DNA of 30,800 bases from Gammaproteobacteria bacterium UBA3498. Lineage in GTDB: Bacteria > Pseudomonadota > Gammaproteobacteria > Pseudomonadales > Pseudohongiellaceae. The stretch lies in the NCBI GenBank assembly GCA_002377605.1, contig DFQD01000176.1, forward strand, positions 1 through 30,800, read 5' to 3'. A program made the position numbers and the translations under genes. Positions 15,201 through 24,200 of this stretch are shown piece by piece; the first letter of the stretch is position 1, and each line of letters begins with the position of its first letter. The notes under the pieces are model-generated. The model was not told where the DNA came from, did not search any database, and saw only the letters and a program-made list of their open reading frames with translations.

Positions 15201-18200
15201 AAAGATACGGAAGGGGCTGAGAGAGCTTTTGATTTTACCAATTGGGATAGGAAAAAATTAAATAAACTTGTTACAAAACCAGCCCACAAAGCACCGAAGT
15301 ATTCTGATGCTAAACTTTCATTAACTGCGGACAACGCAAAAGAGATAGTTAAAAAGGGTTTTAATACTGAAAGTCTTTCGTCTGCTAGCAGTAAGATGTC
15401 CGCGATTAATAAAGTTATTGACCTTGAATATAAAAATGGAATCAATGACAAGAGGTTGGCAAAACCATTAGAGGCCAAGAAAAAAGAAGATGCTAAAGCC
15501 GATGCTACAGCCAAAAGAATGGCTGCTAGGGCGTCGAAGAGTAGAGGTGGGGCTATTGGATTTATAGATGGTGGAGAAGTCCCGGCGGGAGGGCATTTCT
15601 CAGTTTCTTCAGATACAATGGGACTGGGTTCGTGGCAGGCTGTTAAGAAGTTCGCGGCAGAGATAAGAGGTGGGGCTTATCCCAACATCAAAAAGATTAA
15701 CTTTATTGCTGGGCCTTCTGGTTCGGGTAAAACCTTCCAGTCTAAAAAGTTGGGTGCTGCGCCTCTAATGAACTTTGCTGATGCCGGTACGGCAAGCCAG
15801 CTAACTTTTGAACTGGGTGGGAATAAGATTGATAATGTTCTCGATCAAATCGCCCTAGCTAGAAAAACCGGTGGGGTTGGTATTTACCTATCTCCAAGCG
15901 ATGAGCAACTAGATAAGCAGAGAAGACGCAGGGCTGCCAAATCAAAGGTGGGCAGAGGAGACCCTCTAGATAAGAGAAGTGCAAAAGCTTTAAGAGGTAC
16001 GAAGCGCGCTCCTAGAGCCGGTGACGAAGCCTCCATGCAAATGCTTGCGGCTCTTCAGCGAGAATTTCCGAACCTTCAGGTTAAGAAGTTTGCCAGCGGT
16101 GGTGGCGTAGGAACTGACACGGTTCCCGCACTTCTTACTCCGGGCGAGTTCGTTATCAATAAGGATTCTGCCAGTAGAATCGGGCGTGGTAATCTGGAGC
16201 GTATGAACTCTGTTGGTAAATTTGCTGCCGGTGGTGCTGTAGGTCGTGTTCAAAAATTTCAGGGTGGCGGTAGCGTTGATTTTGGTGACATCGCAATTAT
16301 AGGTAGTTTGCTAGCTCCAGTTGTAGCGGAAATGATAAACTTTCAAGGAGTGCTTGGAAAGCAAATCAAGGAATTTACGACCCTTGGTAGTAAGGTGGGG
16401 GTACTCACATTTCTATTCATTAGTGTCGGTAAAGCTCTGCGGGATATAGAGAGGGCTTCGGATGAGGCGGCTAAAGCACTTGATGATGCTAGAAAGGCGG
16501 CAGAAGAGGCAGCGGAAAAAGGAGAAGAAGCACCTGAAGAACCAGATAAGGGTGAGACTAAGGCGGCCCGACTTGCATTACTTGGCTTCTCTGTTGCAGC
16601 GGCAGCGGGGATTACCGTACTACAAGAATTTGCTCATGCTGCAAACGAGGCGACCGAGGCGGCTATCAAGGCGGGTAATGTGCAGGAAGCCATCGCCCAA
16701 GGCACAAGGTCCGCTCAGTTAGAGCAAACTACGGCTGTGGCCGGTGTTAGCTCGACTCTTGCGGGATTGGCGGTTGCTTCCTCGAAATTGCCGGGACCAC
16801 TTAAAATATTAGCGGTTGCTCTAGCCGCTGCTGCCACCGCTGCTACATATTTTAATGATGTTCTTGAATGGATTAACTCAGTCACCGGTGGGGCCACTAA
16901 TTTTACCACAAGAAGTCAAGAAGGTGACGTTAGTGGATTTGCTGCGTCAGTAACAGCGTCTGGCAAGAGATTTAAGATGGCGATGGAGGCTATCACAAGA
17001 GCGGGTCTACAGGGGAGAGACGCTTTTGTAGACACATTTGGTGCTATCAATCAAATTGCCTCTGATGCCAAAGTCTTTCAAGATAGGACGAATGCGGTCA
17101 AAGCCGCTGGAGGTAATAAAGAATTGGTAGCGGCGTATCAAGAACAGGCCGATAAGGTAAAAGCCACTTTGGGTGGTCAAGAGCAGAATTTAAGAAAGGG
17201 TCTATCTTCATACATAAAGAGTCAAGTTGACGCCGGAAAAGACTTTGCTCAAATTAAGAATTCTGCTGAATTCGAAAAGAGCATGGCCCTGTTCAGAAAA
17301 ATATTCGAAGCGATGGGGATGAGTACAGATGATGCTAAGGAGGCTATAGATCAAATAGAAGCGTCTGCTAAGAATGAAGTTGAACAAAAGGCTAGGCTGG
17401 CAGCGGCGGCGGCGGCTCAAGCAGCGGCATTCGCCGCTCTCAGACAAAGGGTGGACGTATTAAATATTGGGCTGAATGCTTTAGGCGCAGCAGCAAACGA
17501 CGCCAAGCTTGGAATGAGGGATCTAAAAGTTATAGCTGGTCAAGGGGGCGTAGGGGCAGAGAGAGTAGATTTTTCTGGCGTAATAAAAGACGTTAGTAAA
17601 GTAGGGGATTTGGGAAGATTTAAACGGGTTGCAGATCAGGCCGGGGCGATATTTGGACAGGCCGGTCAAAAGCTAGCTAAAGAAGCTATTGATGTGGCAA
17701 CGGTGTTTCGGAGAATGCCCGAAGTTGTGACCACGCTAGCTTCGGCTGGTTTAAGTGCTGGGCAAGGACTGGACGATGTGAAAAACGCAATTGACACTCT
17801 TGATCCAGCGATTTTGGCGGCATTGCCTCCAGAGCTTAGAGACAAGTTTCTCACGGCTATTACAAAAAAGATTCAAGATTTGAAGGGTAAACCTCTAACA
17901 GCACAGGAAGTACAAGCAGAGGTTGATAAGTTAGCTAAAGAGTTTAATGAAGTAAACGGGTTGTTGAGTAAGGGCTTAAAGGAATTCAACCAGAATATAA
18001 AGAGGCTGGGAGATGGCTTTAAGCAGTTAACAAAGATTACGATGGAGAGGGTAAAGGCGGAATCTGATCTAGTCAGTGCCCAGTTAAAGAATGCCAAGAC
18101 GCTGTCTGAAGTTGGGGGAGGCAGGCTTAGTCTGGGAGCTAGAGAGAATTTCAGAAGAGACAGACAGAGAGCTATTCTCGGTCCTCAAAATGCCGGTTTA

Positions 18201-21200
18201 GCTGGTAATGCTGTAGGCATAGGCAACGAGCTTAGAAAAACTAAGGATGAGATTAGAAGGGCCGACAAGGCACTTCAGGGGTTCAGTGCGACCGGCAGGA
18301 TGGGCGCTGATTTAGCTAACGAGTATGCCCTTCAAGCAAAAAACTTACAGAAGCTAAATGAAAAGTCCAAAAGATTAACAATGGCCCTGAAGGACTTGGT
18401 CACGTCCGCGCAAGGTAGAGCATCCGATATAAAGGAAGAGCTTGATTTAGCAAAGAAAGAGCGGGAGGTTAGATCGACCCTCCTTAAAGACTGGACTTTT
18501 GCCACAAATGAAGGCCGCGCATCAATTAATAAATCTTTTGCTGCTTTGACTCAAGCGATTAATGCTGGTGATATTGATGCTATTTCAGACGAAATGCGTC
18601 CCGCCGTGGGCAAGATACTTGAACAGTTCGCGGACGTGGAGCTTATTCCCGGTATGACCGGAGATAAAATTGCCAAGCAATTCCAAGTCAGGGTGCTTGA
18701 CAAGATGCTCAAGGCTCAGGGTCGTGGAGGAGTTACGCAAAGACAAATCAAGCAGATCTTCGAAAGCACATCAAAAGAAGACAGATTGATTGGGGACTTA
18801 CAAAGGGCGTTTGCTGCGGAGGACAACGCTAGAAAACAGTGGATTGCAGTGTTAGCACAGCAAGAGACTCAGGTTCTTAGCGCCATTCAGCAGATGCATA
18901 CGGACTTTATTAACAGACTAAACAACATGTTAGTGCAGCTTCAGGCTGCGACTGGTGGCGGTGGAGGCGGCGGTGCTGCTGGGGTTGCTGTACCTACAAT
19001 TGCCAAGGGACATGTTCCATATGCTGTAAAGGGAATCATTAATGGGCCAAAGGGTAAGGATGATGATCTAGTATGGATGGATAAAGAGGGCGAGGCGATT
19101 ATGAATGCGGGCGCTACTAAGGAGAATGCGCCTCTTCTTAGAGCCATGAACGCCAAGTATGCTCAGAAGGGAAAAGTTCCGGGCGGGGGTGGCGTACCGG
19201 GACTGGGTGGTCTATTTAAACCTTTAACAGATTCTACAGATCGACTTACAAAAGCAATAGAGTCTCTAGTAGGAGAACTTAAAGATAATAAGGGAGCGAT
19301 TATAGACGCTCTTGGAGATGCGGCAAAAGATATCGTAGAGGGGATGATGCAGAGGGGCGCGGCTAGTGCTGGTGCGTCTGCTGGCTCGCTTGCGTCAGGT
19401 GCAATAGAAGGGATAATAGGTAAGGGTGAAATATCAGAGGCTGTTGGGCAAGGAGTCGGGGATGCGGTTAAGGGTGCATTAAGTACTGGGCAATCACCAG
19501 AGGCATCTGGCAAGGAAGCCGCAAAGAATATAAGAAAGGCCATGGACAAAAAACCGTCATGGCTAGATAAGTTTAGGGCATACTCCAATGCCGCAGCACT
19601 TGGTTTGAGCGGTGGAAAAGTTGCTCCCTTTGCTGCCGGTGGCTCAGTCTTTGCCCCAAGAGGCACTGACACAGTGCCCGCTATGCTTACGCCCGGTGAG
19701 TTTGTTGTACGCAAATCCGCCGTCGATAAGATTGGTGTTGGGGCGCTAAACGCTATTAACACTGGATATTACAGTGGCGGTGGGGTGGTGCAATATTTGA
19801 AGAATGGTGGAAAGGCGTGGTCGGGGGCACCCCAAAGATTTTCCAAAAAGGATTTTCAGGCGGCCTACAGGAATCAAAACCCAGACCAAGTAGCATTAGA
19901 AAAAATAATTGCTGGGGATCATGGAGATATTAGAGATCAGCGATTGATTGCCGCCAGAGAGCATCTTGCGAGTACTAGAAAATTTACTGCTGCGGAAATA
20001 AATGCATTATCAGTAAAAGATTATACTAATATGGGTTTGTATGGCCTATTTACTGAAGAAGGAGGATTGAGTAAGGCAGGAAAGAAATTAAGTGAAAAAC
20101 AGATTAAGGTTCCTCCAAGACCGGGTTGGTGGAGCAGCAGTAGCGATGAAAGGGATGCATGGGATAGGAAATATGCAGATCTTAAAGGTATAACGTCCAA
20201 GGGTGGGACGGCAACACTTAATGTAGGGTTAAAAACCGATGATAAAGCGTTAAGACAATACCTAGATGCAAAAGCGAAAAATCCTCAAGCATCGCCGGGT
20301 AAGGTAAAGGGAGTTTCCACAGGCAAGAGTGGTGTACTTGGTGCAAATCAGCTTGGTAAAGGACCGCAAAGTTTTGCGGAAGGTTATCAGACATTTAAGA
20401 GAGGTGAATTTACCGGGGACCGTGGGGCGATGGAAACGGTTAGAGCTTTTGCTGCCGGTACAGCCAAGGGTATTGTTGGAACTATGGCGAAAGTGGGAGG
20501 TTCGGTAATTGACTTGGCGGCGGGTACAGATACCGTGGGCGCCATTCAAAGAGCCGAAGATAAACTTGTTGGAAAAGCTTCCAAAGGATTTGAGGGTGCT
20601 GAAGGAGTCGGAAGGATGGCGGGGACTGTTGCTTTAGCGATTGGCACAGCGGGTGCTGGAGCTTCTGCTATAGGAGGAACCGCTGGTCTAACAGCAGCTA
20701 CTGGAGCTAGTGCGGCTGCGGCTGGGGCTGGGGCTACTATGGGCGCGGGTGCGATAGTTGGCGGGAGTTTGGGGCTGGTAGGATTTATGGAGGAGGGGCG
20801 ACAGAAGATAGCGGATAAGGCAAAAGAGGACTATTTGGCGGTGATAAAAGAGTCTGGAAAACCGTACAACGCCGAAGACGAACAAAAAGTATTTGAACTT
20901 GCTATGCGGGAATGGCGAAATAGCGGCGATCAAATTAAAGGTGCGGTTAGTGCTACTGCGGTTAGTGCGTTATTGGATGCGATTACTTTTGGAGCGGCGA
21001 GTAAAATTGGCGGTGGAACGAGTGTTAGAGCACTGAGTAAACTGGCGAAATTGAAAGGGGCTGGAAAGTTTGGTGGGGGGGCAGGCAAGGTCTATGCACG
21101 GATCGCGGGCGAAGGGACATTGGCTGTTGCAAAAGGTGCTGCTATTGGCGCTGCGGCTGGTGGGGCAGACAGACTTGCTCAGAATCAAGTAATGCGAGAA

Positions 21201-24200
21201 TTTGGAGTTGATCCTGATCATCCTTGGGATTCGGGTTTAATGGATGCTATCATGATGGGCGGCTTGATGGGTGGAGGTTTTGCTGGTGTTGGTCTAGGAA
21301 AGGGATTCAAGTCTGGGAGAGCTAAGGTTGCCAGTGCCGACAGTCCAGCGGCTGCTAACAAGGCTGCTGCGGAAACCGTTAATAATATAAACAAGACAAA
21401 GAAAGGTGCTCAAAACAGGGCTGAAAAGGGTAAAAATAAGAAGACGACCGACACTGCTGCGAGTGGAACGGGGAAAAAATATTCAAAAGAAGCAAGGCAG
21501 TTGTTTAAAGAAGTGCTTCGAAATAAGAGGCTTAATCCCGATGGCCTCAGTCGAACGGAATGGCTAAAAGCTAATAAGGGTAAGGCCGAGAAGCTGAAAG
21601 CGAGGATGGAGAGAATTGACAGGATTAAAGATGCCAAGGATAGGCAGAGGGCTGTTGATAAAACGATAGAAGGAATGAATGCACAAAAGGCAAAGTCAAA
21701 AAAAGCAAAGGGTACTACAAAGGGTACTCGGAGACGGGGGCGGTTTGAGGGTGTTGATCCGACTGAGGCGCAGGTAAAGCAATTTGAAGCGGAGCTAGGG
21801 GAGGCGAGAGCTAGGTACGAGGGCGATCCAGTCAGGATCGCAGAAGCAGAGTTCATTCTAGACCCAAGAAATACTCTGTATGATATTGCGGGTCTTCCTC
21901 AATATAGGCCGGGTGGGCCTAAGTTCGGTAAGCCGCTTAGTGCTGATGCTGTGGCTACACTGAAAAAAAGGTTCAAAGCGCTCCAGAAAAAACACCATCC
22001 CGACAGGGGCGGCGATCCGCTAGTCATGAGACGATTGACTGAGGCTGAGACTCTAAAGAAAGGAGGACCATTAGTAGACAGATACAACAGGAGTCTTGCT
22101 TCAGGTAGAGAGCCTTATAAGAAAGGCTCCTCGACAGATCCATCTTTCGATCCTTTTAAGAAGACGAGTGGACTAGGAAGAGGGGGTGGAACAGCCGCTC
22201 CTGCCGCAGCACCAGCACCACAACCAAAGCCAGCAGCAACGCCAGCAAAGCCAGCGCCAGTCGAGCCAGTAAAAGCGGGGGAAATGCTAAAGCTTACTCA
22301 TGTCGAACCTAAAGCTAAAGCAGACGCGCAAACACAAAAACTCATAGAACAATCACAGCCTGAGAAAGTGATTCTCTCTGAAGCTGCACCAGCAGATTTG
22401 AAACAGGTTGGTGGCCCAACTGTTACAGACGCTGCGGCCCTAAAACTACGAGATTCCAAGGCAAGGGCGCAGGTTAAAAAGGCAGCAGACGATGTCACCA
22501 AGGCGGCAAAAAAGACTGAGGCGGAAGCTCCTACAGATTTAATGTCCACCACGAAGATTCCAAAAGGTGGATTGTCGAATAACAAGGGCGGGAGTGCTAT
22601 CAAAGGTGGGAAAAAGGGCACTGAGACGAATTGGAGAGCATTGAAGGCTGATATTGAAAGTCAAATTGGCACACCTACACCTCCGAAGGGCGTGAAAAAT
22701 TGGAGCGCGGTAGAGGGTGCTAACGGTAAGCCGCCAAGTCAGTGGGGTCAGGGAGAAGCGGCTGCTCAAAAGCTATTCTTAACTAAGGCGAGAAGAATTC
22801 GCGGGGGACAGAGAGCCGCAGAAACTAAAAAATTAAATGAACAGAAAGCAATAGAACAAGAGGCTAATAAGAATGCCGCAGCAGAAAACAACATAAGAAA
22901 CAAATTAAACAAAGCAAAAGAGACGAATGCAAAAAGTGACGAAGTAGCAGCGGACACAGCAACAAGAAATAAAGACGCCACCGAATTCCTTGATGAATCT
23001 GTGGTGAAAGATGCCGCAGCCGAAGCCAAGGCGAGAGCAGATTCAGAAGCCGCGAGACAAAAAGCCGAGGCAGACGCCGCAGAGGCCGCCGCGAGACAAA
23101 AAGCTGAGGAAGCTGCTGTTGCTGCACGAAAACAGGCGGAAGCCGAAGCCAAGGCGAGAGCAGATGCAGAAGTCGCGAAAGAAAAGCAGGCCGCAGACGA
23201 GGCCGCCGCCGCCGCGAGAAAAAAGGCCAAAGAAGCTGAAGAAGCAGCAAAAAAGGCAGAGGAAGAAGCCGCAGCAAGGAAGTCAGAGGAAGAAGCGGCC
23301 AGCAAGAAGAGTAAGGATGGGGAGAAAGGGGCGAAGGAAAAGCAAAAGACTTTGTTCGGGAGGATAGTGGGGAGTAAGCCAGTCAAGTGGCTATCGAATG
23401 TTTTAAGCATAGCTTCTTTGAGTGCAACCGCAAATTGGATTAGAGAAGGCGCCAAAAAGAAAGAAGACCCGACAGAGACGCAGCAGGGTGACGCGCCGAA
23501 TGAAGTCGTTAACCCGTTTGCTCCGAGTGGTGGGCCTATGACTGGATCAAGCCCACAGACGGCGACGACGGCGCAAGCAGCCGCGACGGGAGGAGCCGCC
23601 GCAGTCACGCCACCCGGAACGGCGGCTGCCCCTGCAAACTTGGGAGGTGCAATTTCTGCTGGAGCTTCGGCGGCTGGCGGAACAGCCAACATCTATAGCC
23701 CCGGAAAAATAAGTCAAATTATTAAGGATAGAATATCTAACACTCCATTCAATAAAGTTCCTAAAAAATGGAGAGGTGCTTTCAGAGATATAGCCGGTGG
23801 TGGCGATACTGAGAAATATTTCCCGGCTGTTATGAGTAGTGCAAGATCATTGCAAAATCTTCTATCTGAAGGAATGATAGCGTCTGCCAGCGCAGGAAAA
23901 ATACAGTTTTCTCAAAAGGCACTAGGAAAGAAGGAAGATATTCTTTCATCCTTCCCGTTTGGGGCGCCTCCCTTGTTGGGCACCGGACCTCTTGGTCCGG
24001 GGGAATTGACGGCATATCAAAAGGGTCTCCCAGAATACCTAAGAGATTACACCACTGTCTCTAGGGCTGCAATGAGATTGCAAGCTGGAATAACTGGAGA
24101 AATTAGCGCCACGGACAGCAAGGGAAAACCCACCAGAAGACATAAAGCGGCACAAAGAGCTAGTATAAAGCACGGTAAAACCGTTGCTAAAATTCGGCAG

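Noticed and set aside
22766..23692. Long minus-strand open frame (308 codons) opposite the tape measure coiled coil
   Set aside because: It is Ala/Ser/Phe-rich low complexity, the mirror of the A/E/K-rich coding strand. It has no good ribosome binding site and lies fully inside a well-supported gene.
23983..24000. Perfect 7-bp hairpin CCGGACC-TCTT-GGTCCGG
   Set aside because: It lies inside the tape measure coding sequence, encodes an ordinary GPLGPG stretch and has no T-tract, so it is most likely fortuitous.
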